This document shows positions 52,215 to 60,605 of a DNA stretch of 64,000 bases, one piece after another. The notes beneath the pieces were generated by a model. It was given only the letters and a program-made list of their open reading frames with translations. It searched no databases and was not told the origin of the DNA. Within the stretch, counting starts at the first letter, position 1; every line of letters begins with the position of its first letter. The position numbers and the translations under genes were made by a program. The stretch covers positions 1 to 64,000 of the forward strand of contig JAOPZA010000081.1 in assembly GCA_025964325.1 (NCBI GenBank), in the 5' to 3' direction. The DNA is from Conexibacter sp. (GTDB taxonomy: Bacteria; Actinomycetota; Thermoleophilia; Solirubrobacterales; Solirubrobacteraceae).

Positions 52215-53173
52215 TGCCGGGCGTCCTGATCGTCGCCGAGCACCTGCAGGGCGAGCTCCGCGACGTCACCGCGGAGCTCGTCTCGGCCGGGCGGCAGCTG
52301 AGCGAGCAGGGCGGCGGTCGCGTCGTGCTCGCCGTCCTCGCGCGCGATCCGGACGCGCTCGCCGAAGCCGGCCGCCTCGACGGCGTCGACGAGGTCGTGC
52401 GCGTCCCGGTCGCCGAGCAGGAGTTCAACGCCGAGATCGTCACGGCGGCGCTTGCCGCGCTGATCGAGGCACGCGAGCCGGCCGTCGTCCTCGCCGGCTT
52501 CACCGTCAACGGCATGGGCTTCGGCGCCGCGCTCGCGCTGCGCGCCGGGCTCGGCTTCGCGACCGACGTCGTCGGATGCGCGCTCGAGCGCGGGCAGGTC
52601 GTGGCGCTCCGCCGGTTCTACGGCGGGAAGGTCGAGGCCGAGCTCGAGTTCCCGCAGCGAAACCGAGTGCTGCTGCTGCTGCGGCCGACGATCTGGCCGG
52701 CGGCGGCGCCGGGCGGAGCGGCCGAGGTCACGACGTTCGACGGAGCGGCGCCGCCGCCCAGCGTGCGCACCCGGCATCGCGAGTTCGTCGCGCCGCCGGC
52801 CGGCGACGTCGACATCACGCTCGCGGATGTCGTCCTGGCGATCGGTCGCGGCGTCGGCGAGCGCGACAACATCCCGCGCTTCGCGTCGCTCGCGGACACG
52901 CTCGGTGCGACGCTCGCCGCCTCGCGGCCGCTGATCGACGCCGGCTGGATGCCGGCGGAGCGTCAGGTCGGCCAATCCGGCAAGACGGTCAAGCCGGAGG
53001 TCTATCTCGCGTTCGGCGTCTCCGGCGCGGTGCAGCACCTCGCCGGCATGAAGGCGAGCAAGACGATCGTCGCCGTCAACAGCGACCCCGACGCGGCGAT
53101 CTTCGACGTCGCCGACTACGGCGCGGTCGCAGACGTGTTCGCCGTCGCCGAGGAGCTCGAGAAGCTGCTGTGA
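52214..53173 (+). CDS. etfA: Electron transfer flavoprotein alpha subunit
   Basis: A 319-aa EtfA. The C-terminal FAD domain has the conserved ASRPLIDAGWMPAERQVGQSG, VYLAFGVSGAVQHLAGMK and AVNSDPDAAIFDVADYG segments; the N-terminal domain is VLIVAEHLQGEL. It overlaps etfB by one base (TGATG) and the EtfD-like gene by GTGA. Together with EtfB it should shuttle electrons from the GMC enzyme to the membrane reductase encoded next. Confidence 0.95.
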   Translation: MPGVLIVAEHLQGELRDVTAELVSAGRQLSEQGGGRVVLAVLARDPDALAEAGRLDGVDEVVRVPVAEQEFNAEIVTAALAALIEAREPAVVLAGFTVNGMGFGAALALRAGLGFATDVVGCALERGQVVALRRFYGGKVEAELEFPQRNRVLLLLRPTIWPAAAPGGAAEVTTFDGAAPPPSVRTRHREFVAPPAGDVDITLADVVLAIGRGVGERDNIPRFASLADTLGATLAASRPLIDAGWMPAERQVGQSGKTVKPEVYLAFGVSGAVQHLAGMKASKTIVAVNSDPDAAIFDVADYGAVADVFAVAEELEKLL

Positions 53174-55341
53174 GACAGACCCGGACGACGTTTGCGGGAC
53201 TCAGCACCCCCGAGAAGGTGCTCTGGTATGTCCTGATCGCCGTCTCGGTCGCCGTCTTCGCCTGGGGCGTGTGGACGCTCGTCGCGAAATACCGCAGCGG
53301 CCGCGGTCGCAGCCGGCCGCGCGTCGCGGCGGGCGGGACGCCGACCGGCCGGGCGAGGAGCGTCGCGCGGCGGACGGCGCGGACGGCGCGGGTGGTGCTG
53401 ACGCACTCCTCGATCAACCGGCGCGCCGGCATCTCGGGGATCGCGCACGCCGGCGTCTTCTACGGGTTCGTCGTGCTGGCGCTCGGCTCGGGCATCCTCG
53501 CGCTCCAGGACGACGTCGCCAGGCCGCTGTTCGGCTTCGACTTCTGGCACGGCACGTTCTACCTGGTCTATTCGCTGTTCCTCGACGTCTTCGGGGCCGC
53601 GCTCACGCTCGGGCTCCTCGCGCTGGGGCTCAAGCGCGGCATCGTCGCGCCGCGGCGGCTCGACTACCGGCGCGCCGACCGAGCGCCGGGGGGCTACGAG
53701 CGACGGCGCTACGTGATCGGCGACTGGGTCTTCGTCGGGTCGCTGATCTTCCTCGCGGTCACGGGCTTCGTGCTCGAGGGCGTCCGGATCGCCGAGACGG
53801 ATCGGGGCTTCGACGCGTGGGGACCGCTCGGCTGGCTGCTGGGACAGGGGTTCCGCGGCATCGGCCTCGACGGAAGCGGCGCGCAGACGGTCCATCACGC
53901 GCTCTGGTGGGTGCACGGCGTGGTCGCGCTGGCGTTCGTCGCCGCGATCCCGTTCACGAAGGCGCTGCACATGCTGACCGGTCCGGCGTCCGTCGCGACG
54001 GGCGACGAGGTCGCCGGCACGCAGCTGCCGATGCTGCCGAGGGACGCGACGGCGGAGCAGGTCGGCTACGGCGCGATCGCCGACTTCGCGCCGCGCGAGC
54101 TGCTGCAGCTCGACGCGTGCACGAAATGCGGGAAGTGCCACGACGCATGTCCGGCGACCGCGGGCGGCCTGCCGCTCTCGCCGCGCGACCTCGTGCTCGA
54201 CCTGCGGGAGGTGGCCGAGGGTGCGATGGGGATCCGCTCCCAGCTGCACGTCCCGCCGCTGCACGACCCGGGCGCGTCGATCCTCGGCGACCCGATCCGG
54301 TCCGAGACGCTGTGGTCGTGCATGTCGTGCATGGCGTGCGTCGAGATCTGCCCGGTCGGCATCGAGCACGTTCCGCTCATCAACCAGATGCGGCGCCGGC
54401 TCGTCGAGCAGGGCGACATGGACAGCCAGCTGCAGGCGACGTTCGAGACGATCCACACGACCGGCAACTCGTTCGGGGAGAACAGGCGCAAGCGAGCGCG
54501 GTGGACGAAGGGCCTGCCCTTTCCCGTCAAGGACATCCGCAAGGAGTCCGCCGAGTACCTCTGGTTCCTCGGCGACTATGCGTCGTTCGACCCGCGCAAC
54601 CAGCGGATCACGCAGACGATCGCGCAGCTGCTCCACGAGGCCGGCGTCGACTTCGGCGTGCTCTACGACGCCGAGCGCAACGCGGGTTGCGACGTCCGCC
54701 GCGCCGGCGAGGAGGGGCTCTTCGGCTCGCTCGCGAAGACGAACGTCGCGACGATCTCCGGCTGCGACTTCGACCGCATCTTCACGTGGGATCCGCACAG
54801 CTTCCACACGTTGAAGAACGAGTATCCGGAGCTCGGCGGCGCCTGGACCGTGCTCCATCACACGGAGCTGCTGCTGGAGCTGTTCGAGCGCGACGTGCTC
54901 GTTGCGGAGCGGCAGCTCGACGCCGTCGTGACGTATCACGATCCCTGCACGCTGGGGCGCTACAACGGCGTCTTCGAGCCGCCGCGCGAGGTGCTGCGGC
55001 GGATCGGCGTCGAGCTCCGCGAGATGCCGCGCAACCGCGACAACTCGTTCTGCTGCGGCGCCGGCGGCGGTCGCATCTGGATGAAGGACCAACGGGCCGA
55101 CGGCGTGCGACGCCCGAGCGAGCAGCGCATCGACGAGGCGGTGGCGCTCGGCGACGTCGAGTACTTCACGGTCGCGTGTCCGAAGGACGTGACGATGTAC
55201 GAGGACGCGATCCGCAGCTCGGGGCACGAGCGCGCGATCGAGCTGCGCGAGCTCTCCGAGCTCGTCGCGGAGGCGGTCGGACTGAGATCGGAGCGACCCG
55301 GAGTCGGCTCCGTCGGCGACCGCACGGATACGCGCAGCTGA
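53170..55341 (+). CDS. EtfD-like membrane Fe-S oxidoreductase
   Basis: A 723-aa protein. The N-terminal 290 residues have about six membrane helices with His residues that resemble a NarI-type cytochrome b domain. Two ferredoxin motifs follow, CTKCGKCHDACPA and CMSCMACVEICPVG, then two CCG domains, the first degenerate (NAGCDVRRAG) and the second NSFCCGAGGGRIW. This is the layout of EtfD, which oxidises ETF and reduces menaquinone in actinobacteria. It follows etfA by a GTGA overlap and is the last gene of the P3 operon, closing a path from sugar oxidation to the respiratory chain. Confidence 0.9.
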   Translation: MRQTRTTFAGLSTPEKVLWYVLIAVSVAVFAWGVWTLVAKYRSGRGRSRPRVAAGGTPTGRARSVARRTARTARVVLTHSSINRRAGISGIAHAGVFYGFVVLALGSGILALQDDVARPLFGFDFWHGTFYLVYSLFLDVFGAALTLGLLALGLKRGIVAPRRLDYRRADRAPGGYERRRYVIGDWVFVGSLIFLAVTGFVLEGVRIAETDRGFDAWGPLGWLLGQGFRGIGLDGSGAQTVHHALWWVHGVVALAFVAAIPFTKALHMLTGPASVATGDEVAGTQLPMLPRDATAEQVGYGAIADFAPRELLQLDACTKCGKCHDACPATAGGLPLSPRDLVLDLREVAEGAMGIRSQLHVPPLHDPGASILGDPIRSETLWSCMSCMACVEICPVGIEHVPLINQMRRRLVEQGDMDSQLQATFETIHTTGNSFGENRRKRARWTKGLPFPVKDIRKESAEYLWFLGDYASFDPRNQRITQTIAQLLHEAGVDFGVLYDAERNAGCDVRRAGEEGLFGSLAKTNVATISGCDFDRIFTWDPHSFHTLKNEYPELGGAWTVLHHTELLLELFERDVLVAERQLDAVVTYHDPCTLGRYNGVFEPPREVLRRIGVELREMPRNRDNSFCCGAGGGRIWMKDQRADGVRRPSEQRIDEAVALGDVEYFTVACPKDVTMYEDAIRSSGHERAIELRELSELVAEAVGLRSERPGVGSVGDRTDTRS

Positions 55342-55388
55342 CCGATCGCGCAGCTGCCGAACGAGCGCGACGAGCCGGGCCAACGCGC

Positions 55389-55417
55389 TTGACTCGAACA
55401 GACGCGCGTGATCTGAT
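55389..55417 (+). promoter_or_regulatory. Promoter P4 of the rhamnose-type operon
   Basis: TTGACT (55389-55394) and TCTGAT (55412-55417) are 17 bp apart. GACTCGAACA (55391-55400) overlaps the -35 box and matches the operator motif at 8 of 10 positions. Confidence 0.55.
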
Positions 55418-55450
55418 TGATATTGCTCGAATGTCTGGGAGAAGGTGGCT

Positions 55451-55498
55451 ATGACTCACAAAGAAACACATTGTCGACCACAGCGGCTCGGCCGATGA
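55451..55498 (+). CDS. 15-aa leader peptide coupled to the ABC ATPase
   Basis: ATG 55451 has a good Shine-Dalgarno (GAGAAGG, 5 nt away) and encodes a 15-aa peptide, [15 protein letters not shown], whose stop overlaps the ATPase ATG (ATGA). The ATPase itself has no SD, so its translation probably depends on this leader. The codons (ACT, AAA, GAA, ACA, CAT, TGT) are AT-rich and rare in this genome, which may slow ribosomes. It is inferred from sequence only. Confidence 0.5.
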   Translation: MTHKETHCRPQRLGR

Positions 55499-57006
55499 GC
55501 GGCTCCACCACGCTGCTCGCACTCAACCGTGCGACGAAGTCCTACGGCGCGGTGCACGCGCTGAGGGAGGCGACGATCGAGCTGCGCGCTGGGGAGGCGC
55601 GTGCGCTGCTGGGAGAGAACGGCGCCGGCAAGTCGACGGTCGTGAAGGTCATGGCCGGGGTCCATCGGCCGGACCTCGGCACGGTCGTCGTCGACGGCGA
55701 GCCGGTCGTGTTCCACGGACCGCAGGACGCCCGCGACGCCGGCATCGCGGTCATCTACCAGGAGCCGACGCTCTTCCCCGACCTGTCGGTCGCCGAGAAC
55801 GTCTTCATGGGGCGCCAGCCGCTGGCGAAGGCCCGGCGCATCGACCGCCGCGCGATGCACCGCATGGTCGCCGACCTGTTCGCGCGACTCGGCGTTCCGC
55901 TCGCGCCCGAGCAGCCCGTGCGCGGCCTCTCGATCGCCGACCAGCAGCTCGTCGAGATCGCGAAGGCGCTCTCGTTCGACGCGCGCGTCCTGATCATGGA
56001 CGAGCCGACCGCCGCGCTCTCGGGCAGCGAGGTCGACCGCCTCTTCGGCGTCGTGCGCACGCTGCGCGACCGCGGCGCGGCCGTGATGTTCATCTCACAC
56101 CGCCTCGAGGAGGTCTTCGCGCTCTGCGACACCGTCACCGTCATGCGCGACGGCGCGATCACGCACAGCGGCGAACTGGCCGACCTGACGCCCGATCAGC
56201 TCGTGCGCCAGATGGTCGGCCGCCAGCTCGACCAGCTCTTCCCGAAGGAGGAGGCCGAGGTCGGCGAGGTCGTGCTCGAGGTCGATCGCCTCACGCGCGA
56301 GGGCCACTTCGTCGACGTCTCCTTCGCGGTGCGCAAGGGCGAGATCGTCGCGCTCTCCGGACTCGTCGGCGCCGGCCGCAGCGAGGTCGCCCGCTCGATC
56401 TTCGGCATCGACCGCCGCGACGCCGGTGAGGTCCGCGTCGCCGGCACCCGGCTGCGCGCCGCCTCGCCGAGCGCGGCGATGGCGGCCGGCGTCGCACTCG
56501 TGCCCGAGGACCGCCGTCACCAGGGCCTGATCATGGACCTGTCGGTCGAACGCAATGCGACCATGACGCTCGTCAACGGTCTCACGCGCATGGGCCTGAT
56601 CAGGCGCGGCTCCGAGCGCGCGGTCGCGACCGACTGGACCGCTCGCCTGCAGACGAAGGTCCATCGCCTCAGCGATCCCGTCTCGACGCTCTCCGGCGGC
56701 AACCAGCAGAAGGTGGTGCTCGCGAAGTGGCTGGCGACGAAGCCCCGGCTGCTGATCGTCGACGAGCCGACGCAGGGCATCGACGTCGGCACGAAGGCCG
56801 AGATCCACGGGCTGCTCTCGCAGCTGGCGAGCGAGGGCGTCGCCGTCCTGATGATCTCCTCCGAGCTGCCCGAGGTGCTGGGCATGGCGGACCGGGTCCT
56901 CGTGATGCGCGAGGGCCGGCTCGTCGCCGCGCTCTCGCGCGAGGAGGCGACGGAGGAGAGCATCATGTTCGCCGCCACGGGTCAGCAGATGGGCGTCGCG
57001 GCATGA
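55495..57006 (+). CDS. CUT2 sugar ABC transporter ATP-binding protein (second system, RhaT-like)
   Basis: A 503-aa double ATPase. The first domain has [32 protein letters not shown] and [11 protein letters not shown]; the second has [29 protein letters not shown] and [13 protein letters not shown]. It keeps more intact motifs in both halves than the first system's ATPase. With the two permeases and kinase it matches the order of rhamnose importers (rhaT, rhaP, rhaQ). No binding protein gene accompanies it. ATG 55495 is preferred because of coupling to the leader peptide and because the protein then begins like RbsA homologues. Confidence 0.92.
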   Translation: MSGSTTLLALNRATKSYGAVHALREATIELRAGEARALLGENGAGKSTVVKVMAGVHRPDLGTVVVDGEPVVFHGPQDARDAGIAVIYQEPTLFPDLSVAENVFMGRQPLAKARRIDRRAMHRMVADLFARLGVPLAPEQPVRGLSIADQQLVEIAKALSFDARVLIMDEPTAALSGSEVDRLFGVVRTLRDRGAAVMFISHRLEEVFALCDTVTVMRDGAITHSGELADLTPDQLVRQMVGRQLDQLFPKEEAEVGEVVLEVDRLTREGHFVDVSFAVRKGEIVALSGLVGAGRSEVARSIFGIDRRDAGEVRVAGTRLRAASPSAAMAAGVALVPEDRRHQGLIMDLSVERNATMTLVNGLTRMGLIRRGSERAVATDWTARLQTKVHRLSDPVSTLSGGNQQKVVLAKWLATKPRLLIVDEPTQGIDVGTKAEIHGLLSQLASEGVAVLMISSELPEVLGMADRVLVMREGRLVAALSREEATEESIMFAATGQQMGVAA

Positions 57007-58055
57007 GCCTGCGCGCCCAGGCCGCGCCGCCGGTCGAGCTGCGGCCCGAGGGCTCTGCCGCCACCGGTCTCGTCCAGCGGGCGATGCAGGTGCGCGAGCT
57101 CGGCATCGTCGCCGTGCTGGCGCTCGTGCTCGTGATCGCGACGATCGGCAACTCCCGCTTCCTCACCGGCCAGAGCATCCGCGACATGCTGCTCGACGTC
57201 TCGATCGTGGCGATGCTGGCAGTCGGGCAGACGCTCGTCGTCGTCATGCGCCACCTCGACTTCTCGGTCGGGTCGGTGCTCGGGTTCACGGCCTTCATGA
57301 CCGGCCAGCTGTTCGTCGCGCATCCGGGGATGTCGATCGTGCTCGTGATCGTGATCGGCATGCTCGTCGGCGCCGGCTTCGGCGTCATCAACGGCGCGCT
57401 CGTGACGATCGGACGGGTGCCCGCGCTGGTCGCGACGCTCGGGATGCTCTACGTGATCCGCGGCGTCGACTATACGTGGGCGCACGGCAAGCAGATCAAC
57501 GCGAGCGACATGCCGTCGGCGTTCCTGTCGCTCGGAAGCGGCAACATCGCCGGGATCCCCTACCTGGCGCTGATCGCGCTGGCGGTCGTCCTCGTGGTCG
57601 GCGCCTACCTGCGCACGTTTCGATCCGGGCGCGAGCTCTACGCGATCGGCTCCAACCCGCAGGCGGCGACGCTCGCCGGCATCCGCGTCTCGCGTCGCTC
57701 CTTCCTCGCGTTCGTGGCGTCCGGAACGCTGGCGGGCCTCGCCGGCGTCCTCTGGGCAGCTCGCTTCGGCACCGTCGACGCGACGATCGGGACGGGCGTC
57801 GAGCTGCAGGTGATCGCGGCCGTCGTCGTCGGCGGCGTCGCGATCTTCGGCGGCAGCGGCAGCGTCTACGGGGCCGCGCTCGGCGCGGTCCTGCTGAGCG
57901 TCATCGCAAGCGCCCTCGTCGCGCTGAAGGTGCCGTCCTTCTGGGGCGAGGCGATCAACGGCTTGCTGCTGCTCGTCGCGATCAGCCTCGATCGCCTCCT
58001 GCAACAACGCCTGAGCGCCCTGCTGAGGCGCAGGAGGGTCCGCCATGCCGCATAG
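57003..58055 (+). CDS. CUT2 sugar ABC transporter permease (second system, RhaP-like)
   Basis: A 350-aa RbsC-family permease with about ten helices. Diagnostic motifs are [21 protein letters not shown] and [23 protein letters not shown]. The ATG overlaps the ATPase stop. The substrate is probably a sugar handled by the downstream rhamnulokinase; rhamnose is inferred. It overlaps the next permease by 11 bp. Confidence 0.92.
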   Translation: MSLRAQAAPPVELRPEGSAATGLVQRAMQVRELGIVAVLALVLVIATIGNSRFLTGQSIRDMLLDVSIVAMLAVGQTLVVVMRHLDFSVGSVLGFTAFMTGQLFVAHPGMSIVLVIVIGMLVGAGFGVINGALVTIGRVPALVATLGMLYVIRGVDYTWAHGKQINASDMPSAFLSLGSGNIAGIPYLALIALAVVLVVGAYLRTFRSGRELYAIGSNPQAATLAGIRVSRRSFLAFVASGTLAGLAGVLWAARFGTVDATIGTGVELQVIAAVVVGGVAIFGGSGSVYGAALGAVLLSVIASALVALKVPSFWGEAINGLLLLVAISLDRLLQQRLSALLRRRRVRHAA

Positions 58056-59058
58056 ACGCCGCTTCTCGCTCGCCGCCCTCGCTCGCTGGGAGCTGCTGAT
58101 CTTCGTGATGCTCGTCGCCACCGTGACGCTGGGTGCGAGCCTCTCCGGAGAGTTCCTGACCGGTGCGAACCTCGGCTTCCTCACGCAGGACGTGATGGAG
58201 ATCGCGCTGATCGCCCTTCCCCTCACGCTGCTGATCATCTCCGGCGAGATCGACCTGTCCGTCGCATCCGTGCTCGGGCTCGTCAGCGCGCTGATGGGCG
58301 CGCTCTGGAACGCGGGCTGGCCGATGGAGGCGATCATCCCGGTGGTGCTCGTGGTCGGAGCGCTCGCGGGCCTCGTCAACGGCCTGCTCGTCACGCGCCT
58401 CGGGCTGCCGTCGCTCGCCGTCACGATCGGGACGCTGGCGCTCTACCGCGGGCTCGCCTGGGGCATCCTCGGCGACAAGGCGGTCGCGAACTTCCCGAGC
58501 AGCTACACGAACCTCGGGATGGGCTACGTCGGCGGCACGAGCATCCCGTACACGCTGATCCTCTTCGTCGCGCTCGCGATCGTCTTCGGCGTGCTGCTGC
58601 GCGCGACGCCGCTCGGCCGCTCGATCTACGCGATCGGCTCGAGCGAGGAGACCGCGTTCTTCTCCGGGATCCGCGTCAAGCGCATCAAGCTGCTGCTGTT
58701 CACCCTCACCGGTCTCGTCGCGGGCCTCGCCGGGATCGTCTGGACGCTGCGGTTCGCGAGCGCGCGGCCCGACAACGGCATGGGGCTCGAGCTGTCGGTG
58801 ATCGCGGCCGTGCTGCTCGGCGGCGTCTCGATCTTCGGCGGTCGGGGCGCGCTGCTGCCGGTGATCGCGGCGGTCTTCCTGATCGGCGGTCTGCGCAACG
58901 CCCTCACGCTCGACGACGTCTCCGACGACATGCTGACGCTCGTCACCGGTGTGCTGCTGATCTTCTCGGTGGTGGCCCCGAACCTCGCGCAGCGCCTGCG
59001 CGAGCTGCTGGCGCGGCGCCGTGCGGCATCCGCGCTCGAGCTGGGCAGCGAGCCGTGA
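58045..59058 (+). CDS. CUT2 sugar ABC transporter permease (second system, RhaQ-like)
   Basis: A 337-aa RbsC-family permease. Key segments are LTLLIISGEIDLSVASVLGLVS and AAVLLGGVSIFGGRGALLPVI. It should form a heterodimer with the preceding permease. GGAGG lies before its ATG inside the upstream gene. Its stop overlaps the kinase GTG (GTGA), so kinase and transporter are translationally linked. Confidence 0.92.
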   Translation: MPHRRRFSLAALARWELLIFVMLVATVTLGASLSGEFLTGANLGFLTQDVMEIALIALPLTLLIISGEIDLSVASVLGLVSALMGALWNAGWPMEAIIPVVLVVGALAGLVNGLLVTRLGLPSLAVTIGTLALYRGLAWGILGDKAVANFPSSYTNLGMGYVGGTSIPYTLILFVALAIVFGVLLRATPLGRSIYAIGSSEETAFFSGIRVKRIKLLLFTLTGLVAGLAGIVWTLRFASARPDNGMGLELSVIAAVLLGGVSIFGGRGALLPVIAAVFLIGGLRNALTLDDVSDDMLTLVTGVLLIFSVVAPNLAQRLRELLARRRAASALELGSEP

Positions 59059-60605
59059 GACGGTATGTCGCGATCGACCTCGGCGCGGAGAGCGGCCGCG
59101 TCATCCTCGGGACGCTGCGGGGCGCGCGCGTCGAGCTCGAGGAGATGCACCGGTTCGCCAACGCGCCGGTGCGCCTCCCCGACGGCCTCCACACCGACGT
59201 CGTGCGCATCTACGCCGAGGTGCTCGTCGGCCTGCAGCGCGCCGCGAGCGCGACCGGCGGTCGCGTCGACGGCATCGGCATCGACGCCTGGGGCGTGGAC
59301 TTCGGCCTGCTCGACGGCGACGGCTGCCTGCTCGGCATTCCCTTCCACTACCGCGACTCGCGCACGGAGGGGATGGTCGAGCGGCTCGTGGAGCTGGCCG
59401 GTCGCGAGGAGGTCTACGAGACGACGGGGATCGGGTTCAACCAGATCAACACGGTCTGCCAGCTGCTGGCGATGCAGGGCACGCCTGCGCTCGCGGCGAG
59501 CGAGACGCTGCTGCTGACCGCGGACCTGATCGGCTACTGGCTGACCGGGCAGCGTCGCGCCGAGCGCACCGCGGCGAGCACGACGCAGCTGCTCGACGCG
59601 CGGACCGGGGCGTGGGCGTGGAAGCTGATCGATCGGCTCGGGCTCGATCGCCGTCTGTTCCCGCCGATCGCCGAGACGGCGTCGATCCGGGGCCCGCTGC
59701 TCGCCGGCGTCGCCGCCGACTGCGGTCTGGATCCCGGAACCGAGCTGGTCGCCGTCGGCCAGCACGACACGGCCTCCGCGGTCGCAGCGGTCCCGGCGAC
59801 GTCGGATGCGTTCGCCTACATCTCGAGCGGGACCTGGTCGCTCGTCGGGATCGAGACCGACGAGCCGGTCACCGACGCGACGGCGCTGGCGATGAACCTG
59901 ACGAACGAACGCGGCGTGCCGGACACGGTCCGGCTGATGACGAACGTGATGGGGCTGTGGCTCGTGCAGGAGTGCCGTCGCGCGTGGAACCGGGAGGGCC
60001 GCGACCTCGGCTACGGCGATCTCGCGCAGCTCGCGACGGCGAGCGCCAGCGGCGGACCGCTGGTCGATCCGGACCATCCGACCTTCCTCTCGCGCGGCTC
60101 GATGCCCGCCCGCATCGCCGCGCTCTGCCTCGCGCGCGGCCAGGCGGCGCCGGACTCTCCCGGCGCGACGGTGCGCTGCGTGCTCGAGAGCCTCGCCTGC
60201 AAGTACCGCCTCGCGCTCGAGCGCGTCGAGCACGCCGTCGGCCGCCGCAGCGAGGTCGTCCACGTCGTCGGCGGCGGCTCCCGCAACGTGCTGCTCTGCC
60301 AGCTGACGGCCGACGTCCTCGGCCGTGTCGTGCACGCGGGGCCCGTCGAGGCCACCGCACTCGGGAACGTGCTGACGCAGGCGCTCGCCCGCGGGCACAT
60401 CGCATCGCTGCAGGAGCTGCGCGTCGTCGCCGCGAGCTCGGCGCAGACGGTCGCCTACGAGCCGCGCGCCGATCGCGCCGGGTCCGACCAGCTGTACGAG
60501 CGCTTCCTCACCGTCACGGGCCTCGAGCCTGCGAATCACCGGAACACGAAAAAGGAGTTCGACATGAGCCACGCAGTCAACGCGAGTCGGGACGACCGAC
60601 CGTGA
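59055..60605 (+). CDS. rhaB: Rhamnulokinase
   Basis: A 516-aa FGGY-type sugar kinase that phosphorylates L-rhamnulose at C1. It opens with VAIDLGAESGRVILG (phosphate 1), has GIDAWGVDFGLLD, SSGTWSLVGIE and VVGGGSRNVLLCQLTADV in the order of RhaB. The C-terminus runs about 25 residues past the expected end. In that extension a perfect SD (AAAGGAG, 60551-60557) and in-frame ATG (60564) encode a 13-codon tail that ends in a GTGA overlap with the next gene. The kinase may therefore be slightly longer than its ancestor. Confidence 0.93.
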   Translation: MRRYVAIDLGAESGRVILGTLRGARVELEEMHRFANAPVRLPDGLHTDVVRIYAEVLVGLQRAASATGGRVDGIGIDAWGVDFGLLDGDGCLLGIPFHYRDSRTEGMVERLVELAGREEVYETTGIGFNQINTVCQLLAMQGTPALAASETLLLTADLIGYWLTGQRRAERTAASTTQLLDARTGAWAWKLIDRLGLDRRLFPPIAETASIRGPLLAGVAADCGLDPGTELVAVGQHDTASAVAAVPATSDAFAYISSGTWSLVGIETDEPVTDATALAMNLTNERGVPDTVRLMTNVMGLWLVQECRRAWNREGRDLGYGDLAQLATASASGGPLVDPDHPTFLSRGSMPARIAALCLARGQAAPDSPGATVRCVLESLACKYRLALERVEHAVGRRSEVVHVVGGGSRNVLLCQLTADVLGRVVHAGPVEATALGNVLTQALARGHIASLQELRVVAASSAQTVAYEPRADRAGSDQLYERFLTVTGLEPANHRNTKKEFDMSHAVNASRDDRP

